From Sorangiineae bacterium NIC37A_2 (lineage in GTDB: Bacteria; Myxococcota_A; Polyangia; Polyangiales; Polyangiaceae): a stretch of DNA of 54,341 bases. How positions within the stretch are numbered: position 1 is the first letter of the stretch; every line of letters begins with the position of its first letter. Shown here one piece after another: positions 24,387 to 33,474 of the stretch. The stretch lies in contig NASX01000031.1 of assembly GCA_002085155.1 (NCBI GenBank), forward strand, positions 1 through 54,341. The letters run 5' to 3'. The translations under genes and the position numbers were made by a program. The notes under the pieces were generated by a model. The model searched no databases. It was not told where the DNA came from and was given only the letters and a program-made list of their open reading frames with translations.

Positions 24387-26546
24387 TCAGAGGCAAGCGC
24401 TCGCGAGCAGCTCGACGACGTCGGCCTGCTTCACTTCCTCGCGACCTTCCGCCTTCAAGCCGTCCGTCAACATCGTCATGCAGAAGGGACAGGCGGTCGC
24501 GATCGTGTCGCTCCCGGTCGAAAGGAGATCTTTGGTCCGGCGCACGTTGATGCGGTCGGCGTTCTGTTCCTCCATGAACATCTGCGCGCCGCCGGCGCCA
24601 CAGCAGAGTCCCTTGTTCCGCGCCATCGGCGCTTCAACGACCTCCGCGCCGATCTTCTCGAGCAGCGTGCGGGGCGAATCGTAGATCCCGTTGTAGCGGC
24701 CGAGGTAACAGGAGTCGTGATAGACGACCTTCCCCTTCACCTCACGCCCCGCCTTGAGTCGACCCTCCATCAGGAGCCCGAGGAGGTAATCGGTGTGATT
24801 GACGACCTCGAAGCGCGCCCCGAAGTCCGGGTACTCGTTCTTCAGTGAGTTGAAGCAGTGGGGGCAGGTGGTCAGGATGGTCTGAATGCCGCCTTCGGCG
24901 CGGTAGCGATTGAGCGTCTCAGAGTTCGCCTCGGCCAGCATCGAGAAGAGGTACTCGTTGCCAGCGCGGCGCGCCGGATCTCCGGTGCAGGTCTCTTCTT
25001 CCGCCAGAATTGCGAAATCGACGCCCGCCTTTTTGAGCAGACTGGCCGTGGCGCGGGCGATCTTCTTGGCGCGATCGTCGTAGCTCGCGGCACAACCAAC
25101 CCAGTAGAGAACCTTGGCCGTCGGGTGGTCAGAGACGCGCGGCACGTCGAGCCCCTCGGTCCAAGCCGCGCGGTCGAGGCGCGAGAGGTTCCAAGGATTG
25201 CCGTTCGTCTCCATCCCCTCGAAGGGTTTGTTGAGCTGACTCGGGAAGTCACCGCGGATCGTGACGAGGTTCCGCCTCATTTGCACGATCTTGTCGACGT
25301 AGGTGATGTTCACCGGGCACTGCTCCTCACAGGCGCGGCACGTCGTGCAGGCCCAGAGCACGTCAGGATCCACAACGTCAGGAACCAGATCCGGCACGGG
25401 CAAGATCGGCGTCTCCGGCGGAAGTCCGTCCCGGAGCGGCCTCTTCCCGTCGGCCACTTCGTCCTGCAACTCGTAGAGATGATCCCGGAGCGCCAGGGTC
25501 AGATGTTTCGGCGACAGCTTCTTGCCGGTGATCGTCGCCGGACAATTGTCTGAACAGCGGCCACACTCCGTGCAGGTGTAAAAGTCGAGGATATCTTTCC
25601 AGGTGAAGTGCTGGATGCGGCTGTAACCGACGCGGGCCTGACCGATGTCTTCGCTCTCCGAAGCCTTCTCCACCAGCCCCATGAGCTCCTCAGTGTTCGG
25701 AGCGAGCGGGCGGAGCCGACCGGTCGGGGTGCGGTCTCCGAGGAAGACGTTCGGGATCGCCGTGATGATGTGAAAGTGCTTCGAGTAGGGGAGGATATTC
25801 AGGAAGATCAGAACGAGGGTCGCATGGGTCCAAAACCCGACCTGAGCGACGCCGGTGAGCGTTCCGATCGATGCATCCGCGAAGAGCGCGGCAAAGAGGC
25901 TTCCACCGGGCTCCACCCAGGACCAGGCGAGCGGCTCACCACGGGCGCTGGAGGCGAGGGGATGGATCAAATCGCGCGCTGTCGCGCAGACGTCCTGGCT
26001 CGGTGATGCTCCGCAGAACTCGGGGTACCTCGCGTTTAGGACCATGCTCGCGCCGTCATAGGCAAGGTCGGAGATCATCATCACGATGATGATGCCGAGA
26101 ATGGCGAGGCCCTCCCCAGAGAGGGTCATCCGCTTCTGAGGCTTGATCACGCGATAATAAACGAACACCAAAGTGCCGCCGAGCACGAGCAGCGCAAAGA
26201 TGTCCTTCAAGAACGCGTAAGCGATGCCGAGCGGCGACTCGGGTCCGAGCACCCACAGGTTGAACCCCGGATCGAAGCCTCGTCCCCAGAGCACCAGCGT
26301 CCTCAGCAAGAGGACACCGAAACCCAGGAAGATGAGCTGATGGGCGATGCCCGCGGTCCAATAGTACCGCATCTTCTTTTGGAAGATGGCGTACTTAAGG
26401 ACCATACCGAGCCGCTCAGGGATCTCGGTGAGGCGGTCTTCGAAGGTCTGTGAGCCCACGTCGAGCAAAGCAACTCGACGGCGAGCCGACCAAATGAACA
26501 GTCCGACCAAGCCGAGCCAAATCGCCCCCATCGCAAAGGGATTCAT
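24387..26546 (-). CDS. Membrane (Fe-S)-binding oxidoreductase, HdrD/GlpC-like
   Basis: This 719-residue protein has about six N-terminal membrane helices (residues 1-260), resembling the heme-b-binding gamma subunit of nitrate reductase. Two [4Fe-4S] ferredoxin motifs follow: CTECGRCSDNCP at 324-335 and CTTCRACEEQCP at 400-411. Two CCG domains come next, with TTCPHCFNSL and later HDSCYLGRYN plus GLCCGAGG. This is the layout of membrane Fe-S oxidoreductases that pass electrons between electron-transfer flavoprotein and the quinone pool. No etfAB genes lie nearby. A long upstream gap (26547-26824) holds its promoter. Confidence 0.9.
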   Translation of the reverse strand: MNPFAMGAIWLGLVGLFIWSARRRVALLDVGSQTFEDRLTEIPERLGMVLKYAIFQKKMRYYWTAGIAHQLIFLGFGVLLLRTLVLWGRGFDPGFNLWVLGPESPLGIAYAFLKDIFALLVLGGTLVFVYYRVIKPQKRMTLSGEGLAILGIIIVMMISDLAYDGASMVLNARYPEFCGASPSQDVCATARDLIHPLASSARGEPLAWSWVEPGGSLFAALFADASIGTLTGVAQVGFWTHATLVLIFLNILPYSKHFHIITAIPNVFLGDRTPTGRLRPLAPNTEELMGLVEKASESEDIGQARVGYSRIQHFTWKDILDFYTCTECGRCSDNCPATITGKKLSPKHLTLALRDHLYELQDEVADGKRPLRDGLPPETPILPVPDLVPDVVDPDVLWACTTCRACEEQCPVNITYVDKIVQMRRNLVTIRGDFPSQLNKPFEGMETNGNPWNLSRLDRAAWTEGLDVPRVSDHPTAKVLYWVGCAASYDDRAKKIARATASLLKKAGVDFAILAEEETCTGDPARRAGNEYLFSMLAEANSETLNRYRAEGGIQTILTTCPHCFNSLKNEYPDFGARFEVVNHTDYLLGLLMEGRLKAGREVKGKVVYHDSCYLGRYNGIYDSPRTLLEKIGAEVVEAPMARNKGLCCGAGGAQMFMEEQNADRINVRRTKDLLSTGSDTIATACPFCMTMLTDGLKAEGREEVKQADVVELLASACL

Positions 26547-26824
26547 ACTGGCAGCAGCCTAGCAAGGCTTGTGCAACACGGAAACGTTGTGGACGAAGAA
26601 CCGCCTCGCTCGGCGGGGCCTGCCTCCGCATCCCTACTCAGGCGCTCGCGCCAGGACCCCTATTAACGATCCGCAATCCCGGCCGGTTCTTCGCTCGAGC
26701 ATCGTCCCTCCATCCGATCGAGGCAGGACATCCAGCGCGGACTCGAGGTGATCGCTCGCTCCATGGCGCCTTGGATCAGGCGGACGCGCTCTCGGGGGCG
26801 CAAGGTCTCAAGCGCAAGGCACGC

Positions 26825-27340
26825 TCAGAGCCAGCCTGACAAACGCAACATACCGAGGAAGAGGAGCGAGACGAAGATCGCCATCCACACGCTCGACCTC
26901 ATCAGATCGCGGCGCAGAACCCGGGACTCATTCCTGGTCGCTCGCGCCACCCCAGCGCTCGGCGGCTGTCCCGGGCGCACCTCAAGGAAAAGATGTCCCG
27001 GAGGATGATCCTCCTTGTCACTCGGCATTCCCAAGCTCGGCAAGCGGATCGTGAGTGAGGAAGGAGGAGCCTCCCGGCGCGGCAGGCTGACCTCAAAGGG
27101 CTCCCGCACTGGCTCACCCTGCAGAGAGAAAGCGCCACTTCGACCACAAGCGTCACAGCCACCGCCCCCACAAGCGCGGCACAACAGGCGCCTCGGCCAT
27201 GCCACCACGAGCGTGGCTCCCTCGGCGATCCAAGAAGCAGGGACGGTGATCTCCATCGAGAGATCGGGACCGCGCGGCACGTCGAGGTCCTCGGTCACCT
27301 TCCCGAGAGCCTGCGGATCGCTCGTGGACTCGTCCTCCAT
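26825..27340 (-). CDS. DnaJ-C-like protein with C-terminal membrane helix
   Basis: This 171-residue protein has a beta-rich core opening with MEITVPASWIAEGATL, a Cys cluster CRACGGGGCDACGRSG (four Cys spaced like one half of a DnaJ zinc-binding site), and further strands ending GHLFLEVRPG, as in the C-terminal substrate-binding domain of DnaJ. There is no J domain. A membrane helix (about residues 150-168) ends the chain, so the domain would sit in the cytoplasm as a tail-anchored protein. It lies 47 bp after the preceding minus-strand lipoprotein gene. A chaperone-like role is inferred only from the fold resemblance. Confidence 0.72.
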   Translation of the reverse strand: MEDESTSDPQALGKVTEDLDVPRGPDLSMEITVPASWIAEGATLVVAWPRRLLCRACGGGGCDACGRSGAFSLQGEPVREPFEVSLPRREAPPSSLTIRLPSLGMPSDKEDHPPGHLFLEVRPGQPPSAGVARATRNESRVLRRDLMRSSVWMAIFVSLLFLGMLRLSGWL

Positions 27341-27387
27341 GGGCCCGGAAGGCCTACCAGAGGCGAGCGGGCCTGCCTACCTCGAGC

Positions 27388-28029
27388 TCAATCCGACGCT
27401 GCCGCCTGTGCAGCACCGCCGCTCGTCGGTCCGCCCGGAACCTGAGGAACCTCAAGTTCAAGGGTCACCTCGGTCTCCGACCGAAAGAACGACGCGCGGT
27501 AGGCCCGGGTCCCCTCGGGGCTCCGCACCCCGAGCTCCACGTCCACGCGGGGCGCTCCCAGGTCGACCGCACGCACCACGATCCTGTAGCGGCCGGGCGC
27601 GAGCTCCTCCCCATCGAGCACGACACTCTCGCGCTGATTGCCCTGACAAGTGCTCCCCTGCCCTGGACAATCTTGGGTTCGACTCAGCCCCAGCGCGGAT
27701 GTTGCGCCGACAGGAGCCACAGCACCGCTCGGATCGAACACGAACAAGTCGATCTCACTCCGCCCTTGCCAAGTGATCACGACGTGGAGCTCACCTTGCG
27801 GCTCGTTACAGCCCTCGTTGATGAACCCATTGTCGTTGTCGTCGTAAGCGTTTTCGCAGACCTCGGTCACGTCGACGGGCGGGGACACAGCCGCGAGCTC
27901 CGGCGTGCCCGGCGGCGCGAGAGGAGGGCCCTGTGGCGCGCTCGTTTGGCCGGAAGCCGCGCACGAAATGACGAGCGCCCCGAGGAGAGTGATCCCCGGG
28001 GCGCCGGCCGACGCTTCTCGTCGTCTCAT
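27388..28029 (-). CDS. Lipoprotein with C-terminal beta-sandwich
   Basis: This 213-residue precursor has lipobox VISC (Cys 23). A Pro-rich linker leads to VCENAYDDNDNGFINEGC, the Asp/Asn-rich calcium-binding-like loop common in myxobacterial surface proteins. A region of about 120 residues then resembles pre-peptidase C-terminal-type domains (VVITWQGRSEIDLFVFDPSG, then GRYRIVVRAV in pieces). The C-terminal 20 residues are Gly/Ala-rich. It is probably an outer-membrane lipoprotein. Confidence 0.78.
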   Translation of the reverse strand: MRRREASAGAPGITLLGALVISCAASGQTSAPQGPPLAPPGTPELAAVSPPVDVTEVCENAYDDNDNGFINEGCNEPQGELHVVITWQGRSEIDLFVFDPSGAVAPVGATSALGLSRTQDCPGQGSTCQGNQRESVVLDGEELAPGRYRIVVRAVDLGAPRVDVELGVRSPEGTRAYRASFFRSETEVTLELEVPQVPGGPTSGGAAQAAASD

Positions 28030-28051
28030 GTTCCTTCGAACTCCTCAGAGA

Positions 28052-28075
28052 AAGGGGGCCCGGGAGGCCCCCCTT
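28052..28075 (-). terminator. Terminator between the HEAT gene and the lipoprotein gene
   Basis: On the minus strand AAGGGGGGCC, a 5-nt loop and GGCCCCCTT form a G/C-rich stem with one unpaired base, followed by TTCTC. It lies just past the stop codon of the HEAT-repeat gene and would separate the two minus-strand genes. Confidence 0.7.
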
Positions 28076-28079
28076 CCGC

Positions 28080-30599
28080 TCATTCCGTGAGCGACTCGGC
28101 GGGCTTGGCCGTAACGCCCGTCACGATCTTCGGGTTGATGAGCTCGAAGACCGCGTCCTCCGCCAGCTTCTGGACAGGACCAGACTCGTCGCGGAGGGCC
28201 ATGAGCACACCCTGCTCCTTGAGGAAGCGCAGCGTCTTCACAGCACCCTCCGCCTTCGCCGCGTCCGAGCCGCGCGCCATGCGGTAGAGCTCGTTGCGGA
28301 GAATCACGCGGGTGAAGGAGTGTGGACCATTGTCGATCGTGAGCTTGTCGAACTCACGCTCGAGCAGCGCGGGCGCCCACTCCTGGGGTGTTGCGTTGAT
28401 CGTGACGTGACCAATGGCGATCGCGTTGTCGACGTAGCGGAACAGGACTCCGCTCTCGAGATCCGCCGTGGACCAGAAGCCGAAGCTGCGGGACCAAAGG
28501 TCCTGGAGCTCTTCGACGGCGACCTTGCCCTTGTCCGCGTACAGCGCCACTGCTCGAGCCGCGGCATCCGGCGAGCCGCCGAGGATCAAGGCGAGGACCG
28601 CCGGACCCATCATGTTCTCGTCCTTGGCGAGCTCGAAGAGCTTGGCCTCCGTGTCGGAGTCGATGCCGCTCTTGGCGATGGCGCGGGCCACGTTCGGGCG
28701 GGTGTCGATGGCGGACTCAGGCGTGAGCAGGGAGAGCAGCGCGAATGCCGTGCCGGGGACCGGCCTCTGCACGAGCGTCTCGAGCAAGCACTTGCGGCGG
28801 AACGCGTCCTGGGGCTCGCTCTTCGAGTACTCAGCGATCTTCTCTGCGACCTTCTCGATACCCTTCTGATCGGCGGTCCAGGCGAGCGCCGCACAAGCGC
28901 TCATGCGAGCGTTCTCGTTCTCATAGGGATCGGTTGCATAGGTCAGGAGCGGCTCGAAGCCCTTCGGATCGCCCCACTCGGAGAGACCGTCCGACGCACC
29001 CTTACCGAGAGCGTTGAGCGACATACCGAGGATCGCGAGGCCCCCCTGGTACATGCCCTCGTTGTCGATGTGCAGGTTCTTCGGGCGCTTCTTCAGCGAG
29101 TCAAGCAGCACGTTCCAGGAGCGCTGGTCCTTCAACATACCGACGTAACGGAGCGCGCTCTGGGCGATCACGAACTCCTCGGGCATCGGAGGCTGCTGAC
29201 CTTCCTTGGGGAGCGGGACGTCGGGGTTCGCCCACTTGCGCAGCGCGTCGATGTCCTTGGTCGAGCCCATAGCCGCGAGCGCGCGCAGGGCGTTCGCGTG
29301 CGGCGAAGGCATCTCGTGCATCCAGAAGATGATCGCGTCCTCGGCTTGCTTGCGGAACTTCTCGTGCTGGTCCGGGTGGAGCCTGACGACGTCCGCGATC
29401 ATGCGCGCCGCTTCGATGCGCTCCTTGTCGTCGCGCTTGAGCTCCATCTCCCAGTCGTACTCGTCGGAGTAGACCTTGGCCGGGTCCATGCGGAGCCGCT
29501 TAGCGAGCTCGGGGATCGAGCGCGCGTCGCCGATCTGAGCCAGGGCGCGCGCGACGCGGTAGCGCCAGTGCACGTCCTCCTCCGTCTGCATGTACTCGTA
29601 GAGAGCATCCGCGGCGCGGGGATCGTTCAGCCCGTCGATCAGGCCCATGATCTCCTTACGGCGGAACCATTTGGTCTCGACGTTGCTCTCGTTAGCAAAC
29701 GCATAGAGAGCGAGCACCAGACCGCGCCCGCCGCTGCCGTTCTTGAGAGCCTCGAGGTACTTGGCGCGGGACTCCTTGTCGGCGTCCTTGAGCCGCGAGA
29801 TCAGAGGATCGCGAGCTTTCTGATCGCCGATCAGACCGAGACCAGGCGCCGCCTGACGCGCGACCTCTTGATCGGAATCTCCGAGCAACTTGATCAGAGT
29901 GTCGGTCCACTTCGGATCGGCGTTGCGGCTCAGCACGGTAGCGACCAGCTGACGAACAGCCGGACTCTCGTCTCCCGCCAAGGACGCGATCCGCTCCAGC
30001 GGAACGAGCGCGATGATCTTCGCCGGATCAAAGGCGAGACCACCACCGAGACGCTGCACGCTGGCCAGGTGGCCGAGCCGATACAGCGTCAAAATATCTT
30101 CGAAGACCGACGACTCACCGAGAGTCACAAGAGCCCAAGCGATCTGGGGTTTCGAGCCCGGGCCAGCGGTCTTGAGCGCCTCGACCAGCGCAGGCTTGGC
30201 TGCGTCAGCGGCCGGTGAGCCATAATAAGCGAGTGCGGTGGCCGCCATGCCCTGAAGCTTCGGCTCCGGCGACTTCAGGAGGCCGACCGCGAGCGCCACG
30301 CCCTCGGGATCGCGCGCCCAAGCGAGCTGCTTGATCGCCTCCTGCTTGATCTCACTCATTCCGCCTTCGTCGCCAGGGGTCGCAGCCCACTTGCGCCACT
30401 CGGCGATCTGCTCTTCCTTCGGACGCACGAAGATGTTCTTCATGGTCTCGGCAGCCTCAGCGACCGTCAGCTCGGTCGCGTCCGAGCCCTGGCTCAACAT
30501 GAACGCAGCGCCGCCGCCGAGGGCCGCCACGATCGCGATGATCGCGATGACCTTACCCTTGTTCCCGGATTTGAAGTTCTCGTCGTCGAAGTCCTGCAT
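28080..30599 (-). CDS. Large HEAT-repeat protein with N-terminal membrane anchor
   Basis: This protein of about 839 residues has its start at 30599, with GGAGG 4 bp upstream. A short cytoplasmic N-terminus is followed by one membrane helix (about residues 16-36); the rest is in the periplasm. The body consists of many helical pairs with the HEAT signature D-x-x-x-x-V-R (DESPAVRQLVATVLSR, DSDQEVARQAAPGLG, RDPLISRLKDADKESR). It acts as an adaptor or scaffold; no enzyme motif was found. It diverges from the CPBP protease gene across a 144-bp promoter gap. Confidence 0.85.
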   Translation of the reverse strand: MQDFDDENFKSGNKGKVIAIIAIVAALGGGAAFMLSQGSDATELTVAEAAETMKNIFVRPKEEQIAEWRKWAATPGDEGGMSEIKQEAIKQLAWARDPEGVALAVGLLKSPEPKLQGMAATALAYYGSPAADAAKPALVEALKTAGPGSKPQIAWALVTLGESSVFEDILTLYRLGHLASVQRLGGGLAFDPAKIIALVPLERIASLAGDESPAVRQLVATVLSRNADPKWTDTLIKLLGDSDQEVARQAAPGLGLIGDQKARDPLISRLKDADKESRAKYLEALKNGSGGRGLVLALYAFANESNVETKWFRRKEIMGLIDGLNDPRAADALYEYMQTEEDVHWRYRVARALAQIGDARSIPELAKRLRMDPAKVYSDEYDWEMELKRDDKERIEAARMIADVVRLHPDQHEKFRKQAEDAIIFWMHEMPSPHANALRALAAMGSTKDIDALRKWANPDVPLPKEGQQPPMPEEFVIAQSALRYVGMLKDQRSWNVLLDSLKKRPKNLHIDNEGMYQGGLAILGMSLNALGKGASDGLSEWGDPKGFEPLLTYATDPYENENARMSACAALAWTADQKGIEKVAEKIAEYSKSEPQDAFRRKCLLETLVQRPVPGTAFALLSLLTPESAIDTRPNVARAIAKSGIDSDTEAKLFELAKDENMMGPAVLALILGGSPDAAARAVALYADKGKVAVEELQDLWSRSFGFWSTADLESGVLFRYVDNAIAIGHVTINATPQEWAPALLEREFDKLTIDNGPHSFTRVILRNELYRMARGSDAAKAEGAVKTLRFLKEQGVLMALRDESGPVQKLAEDAVFELINPKIVTGVTAKPAESLTE

Positions 30600-30743
30600 C
30601 ACGCCTCCACTTTGCGGGGCCGGACATTACAACAAAAACGAAATTCCCAAACATCGCCTTTCGATCTGATTCCGTCTTCGTTCTACTCTTGAAGCTGAGG
30701 TGCACGAACACGGGCGCCGCCCAGCGATTCCCGCACCAATTCG

Positions 30744-31499
30744 ATGCCCACCTCCGTCCCCGCGCCTCACAATAGAAGGATCACCGCGCGCCTCCTCGTG
30801 CCGCTCGGATGGGGACTTTTCGTATCCCTGCTCGCCGCGCTCGCCAGTCATTTTGCGCCCGAGAGTTACGCGTCGTCCCTTGTCGGGTTCATCTTCGTCG
30901 GCGCCACGGCGCTCGCCCTCCGGCGTAGCTCAGCGTCCCCCGGCGAGCTCGGCCTCGAGTTCGGCGGCTTGTTCGATCCCGCGCCGCTCTCCGTTTCTCG
31001 CATGACGAAAGAGACGGGACGGGCGCTCGGGATCGCTCTGCTCACCGCCGCAATCGTATTTCCGCCGTTCACAATCGGCTATCTGCTCTGGTTCTCGCCC
31101 GCCCTCCCCTTTTCCCTCGAGCGCGCGCTCCTCCTTGGCACTCCCGGCCCGCTCTCAGCGCTCGACCTCGTCCTCGCCCATTTGCTTGTGGTCGCGCTCC
31201 CAGAAGAGGTGTTCTTTCGCGGCTACCTCCAGAGCTCCCTCGAGCCGCCCCGGCAACAGAAGCGGGACTCGTCGCCGCTCCTGCCGCTCATCACTTCGAA
31301 TCTTCTCACAAGCCTTCTGTTCGCCGCCGGCCACTTCATGACCGATCCCCGGCCGAGCCGCCTCGCCGTCTTCTTCCCTTCGCTCCTGTTTGGCCTGCTG
31401 CGTCAGCGCACGGGTGGCGTCGGAGCCAGCATCGTCTTCCACGCCCTTTCGAACCTCTATTCTGCGGCTCTGGCTGCCGGCTTCGGAGCCGCAACTTAG
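30744..31499 (+). CDS. CPBP-family intramembrane protease
   Basis: This 251-residue polytopic membrane protein has about seven helices. The family signature PEEVFFRG contains the catalytic pair E154-E155 and R159, followed by AGHF in a later helix and FHALSN near the C-terminus. CPBP (CAAX protease/bacteriocin-processing) proteases cut inside or next to membrane helices. A CPBP subgroup in Myxococcota has been tied to processing of MYXO-CTERM proteins (myxosortase); this window also encodes a MYXO-CTERM-like protein, so such a role is plausible but not shown by the sequence alone. Confidence 0.85.
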   Translation: MPTSVPAPHNRRITARLLVPLGWGLFVSLLAALASHFAPESYASSLVGFIFVGATALALRRSSASPGELGLEFGGLFDPAPLSVSRMTKETGRALGIALLTAAIVFPPFTIGYLLWFSPALPFSLERALLLGTPGPLSALDLVLAHLLVVALPEEVFFRGYLQSSLEPPRQQKRDSSPLLPLITSNLLTSLLFAAGHFMTDPRPSRLAVFFPSLLFGLLRQRTGGVGASIVFHALSNLYSAALAAGFGAAT

Positions 31500-31536
31500 G
31501 CGGTCCCAAGAAAACCGTCCGCCGCTCGGCTCGAGC

Positions 31537-31614
31537 ACTCGGCTCGCCCTCCTGCTCCGAGCGCCTCCGCTCGAGACTCGGCTCGCTTTTCTGCTCCGGG
31601 CGCTTCCGCTAGAC
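31537..31614. repeat. 39-bp direct repeat pair upstream of nadC
   Basis: Two adjacent 39-bp units (31537-31575 and 31576-31614) differ at about nine positions. They fill the gap between the CPBP gene and nadC and end 7 bp before the nadC start. They could be a decayed regulatory duplication or plain slippage. Confidence 0.75.
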
Positions 31615-31621
31615 AGCGGAC

Positions 31622-32488
31622 ATGGTCAGCGCATGGCTCATGGACGAGGTCATTCGGCGAGCGCTCGAGGAAGATCTCGCCGCCGGCGATCTCACGAGCG
31701 AGGCGCTGATCCCCGAGGATGAATGGGCCATCGCCGAGGTGTTCGCTAAGAGTGAGCTTGTGCTCTCGGGCTCGGACGTCTTCGCGCGCACCTTCTATCT
31801 GGTGAGTCCGAGCTCCCGCGTCGAGCAATTGGTCCCGGACGGTCAAACCGTCGCCCCCGGGACGCTCTTGCTCCGCGCCGATGGGCCGAGCCGCGAGCTC
31901 TTGATGGCCGAGAGGACCGCGCTGAACTTCCTCCAGCGCCTCTCGGGCACCGCGACGCTCACGAAAAAGTACGTCGAGGCCGCGGGCGGTCGCGCCCGCA
32001 TCACCGACACACGGAAGACGACTCCCGGCCTGCGCGCCTTCGAGCGCGCCGCGGTCCGTCACGGCGGCGGCCACAATCACCGGGACTCGCTCGGCTCCGC
32101 CGTGCTCATCAAGGAGAACCACATCGCCGCGGTCGGCGGGATCCGGATCGCCGTTGAGCGTGCCCGCGCGAGCGCGCCGCACACGAGCCGCGTGGAGATC
32201 GAGGTGCGGAATCTCGAGGAGCTCGACGAGGCCCTCGCCGCCGGCGCCGACATCATCATGCTCGACAACTTCGATGACGCCTCGGTCGAGCGCGCCACCC
32301 AGCGGGCTCGCGGGAAAGCTTTGATCGAGGTCTCTGGCGGCCTGACTTTGGAGCGGATCCCGCGCTTGGCGGCGCTCGGGGTGGATGTGATGAGTGTGGG
32401 AGCGCTGACGCATTCGGCGCCCGCCGCGGACATCAGCCTGCTCTTGCGGCGCCTCGAAGGCGGCCCTCCACCGCGAGCTCCCGGTTAA
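31622..32488 (+). CDS. nadC: Quinolinate phosphoribosyltransferase (carboxylating)
   Basis: This 288-residue protein makes nicotinate mononucleotide from quinolinate and PRPP in de novo NAD synthesis. Family motifs are ERTALNFLQRLSGTAT, TDTRKTTPGLR (residues 128-138, phosphate and quinolinate binding), RHGGGHNHR and LIKENHI, and the C-terminal barrel strands IIMLDNF and EVSGG. The start codon at 31622 or the ATG six codons later are both possible. birA begins directly after its stop codon. nadA and nadB are not in the window. Confidence 0.96.
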   Translation: MVSAWLMDEVIRRALEEDLAAGDLTSEALIPEDEWAIAEVFAKSELVLSGSDVFARTFYLVSPSSRVEQLVPDGQTVAPGTLLLRADGPSRELLMAERTALNFLQRLSGTATLTKKYVEAAGGRARITDTRKTTPGLRAFERAAVRHGGGHNHRDSLGSAVLIKENHIAAVGGIRIAVERARASAPHTSRVEIEVRNLEELDEALAAGADIIMLDNFDDASVERATQRARGKALIEVSGGLTLERIPRLAALGVDVMSVGALTHSAPAADISLLLRRLEGGPPPRAPG

Positions 32489-33334
32489 ATGCAAGGCGAG
32501 TTCTTGAGCCGCGAGCGCTTCGAAGCTTACCGGGTCGCGCGGGGTGTGACCTGGGGTCGGCCGCTGCGCATCCACGACCTCGTCACATCGACCAACGATC
32601 TCGCCCTCGAAGCTGCGCAGGGGGACATGAAGACGGGCGGCGTGTTTGTCGCCCGCGAGCAGTCCCAAGGGCGCGGACGTCGCGGCAGCTCTTGGCAATC
32701 GCCCCCGGGGGAGAACCTGACCTTCACGGTGCTCGTTCGTTATCCCGGCCTACCGCACATCGCTCAGCCCTATTCGCTCGTTGTGGGGCTCGCGGTCCGC
32801 GCCGCCGTCGCCTCCCGCGCACCAGAGCTCGCCGCGCGCTTTTCCGTGAAGTGGCCGAACGACGTCTACTTCGACGACAAGAAGCTCGCGGGCGTCCTCA
32901 TCGAATCGCGCGCCCGAGCCAGAGAGGTCGCGCTCGCCGTCGGAGTTGGCCTGAACGTGCTTACGACCGACTTCGGACCATTTTCAGACGAGCGCACGTC
33001 GCTCGCGCTCATCCTCACATCTCAGAGTGCATCGGACGCTCCGAGCATCGGGCCAGCCGCGCTCGCAAAGGAAGAGCTCTTGGTCGACATCCTCGCAGAG
33101 CTCGAGACCCGCACACGCGTCTTTGTCGGCGCAGGCCTTGCGCCTCTACGGGCAGAGCTCCGCCAACATGACCTGCTGAGCGGGCGTGCGCTCACCGTGG
33201 ATGGCGTGCGCGGAGAAGGGCGCGGCATCGATGCCGAGGGGCGCCTCCTCTTTGCGCCCGATGAAGGCGGCGCGGTACAGGCCATCGAAGCGGCGGCGAT
33301 CGAGCTCATGAGACCGCTATCAAAACAGCCATAG
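32489..33334 (+). CDS. birA: Biotin-protein ligase (no DNA-binding domain)
   Basis: This 281-residue protein attaches biotin to the carboxyl-carrier protein of acetyl-CoA carboxylase. It has the biotinyl-AMP loop GRGRRGSSW (61-69), KWPNDV (121-126) and the KLAGVLIES strand. It lacks the N-terminal winged helix of the E. coli repressor form, so it should be an enzyme only. Its ATG directly follows the nadC TAA (0-bp gap), so translation is probably coupled. The C-terminal SH3-like domain is present. Confidence 0.95.
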   Translation: MQGEFLSRERFEAYRVARGVTWGRPLRIHDLVTSTNDLALEAAQGDMKTGGVFVAREQSQGRGRRGSSWQSPPGENLTFTVLVRYPGLPHIAQPYSLVVGLAVRAAVASRAPELAARFSVKWPNDVYFDDKKLAGVLIESRARAREVALAVGVGLNVLTTDFGPFSDERTSLALILTSQSASDAPSIGPAALAKEELLVDILAELETRTRVFVGAGLAPLRAELRQHDLLSGRALTVDGVRGEGRGIDAEGRLLFAPDEGGAVQAIEAAAIELMRPLSKQP

Positions 33335-33474
33335 TCGCAATTTCCTGGCAGGGAAGAAGTTCTCCTCTGCGATGCAAAAAATCTCCGCTTCTCTTGGCCA
33401 CATTCTTTCGGGATGAGGACAACTAGAAGCGCTCGAGAGCCTCTGCTCCCGGGCACGGGGAGAGGGAGCGGAGT

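Noticed and set aside
26547-26824. Hidden gene or tRNA in the gap upstream of the Fe-S oxidoreductase
   Set aside because: No cloverleaf, no CCA end and no frame with a start and coding bias were found.
28320-30218. Plus-strand open frame of 632 codons
   Set aside because: Shadow of the HEAT-repeat gene. The minus-strand frame has the HEAT pattern, a membrane helix and a good RBS.
31496-32698. Minus-strand open frame of 400 codons over nadC
   Set aside because: Antisense to nadC and birA, which carry their diagnostic motifs.
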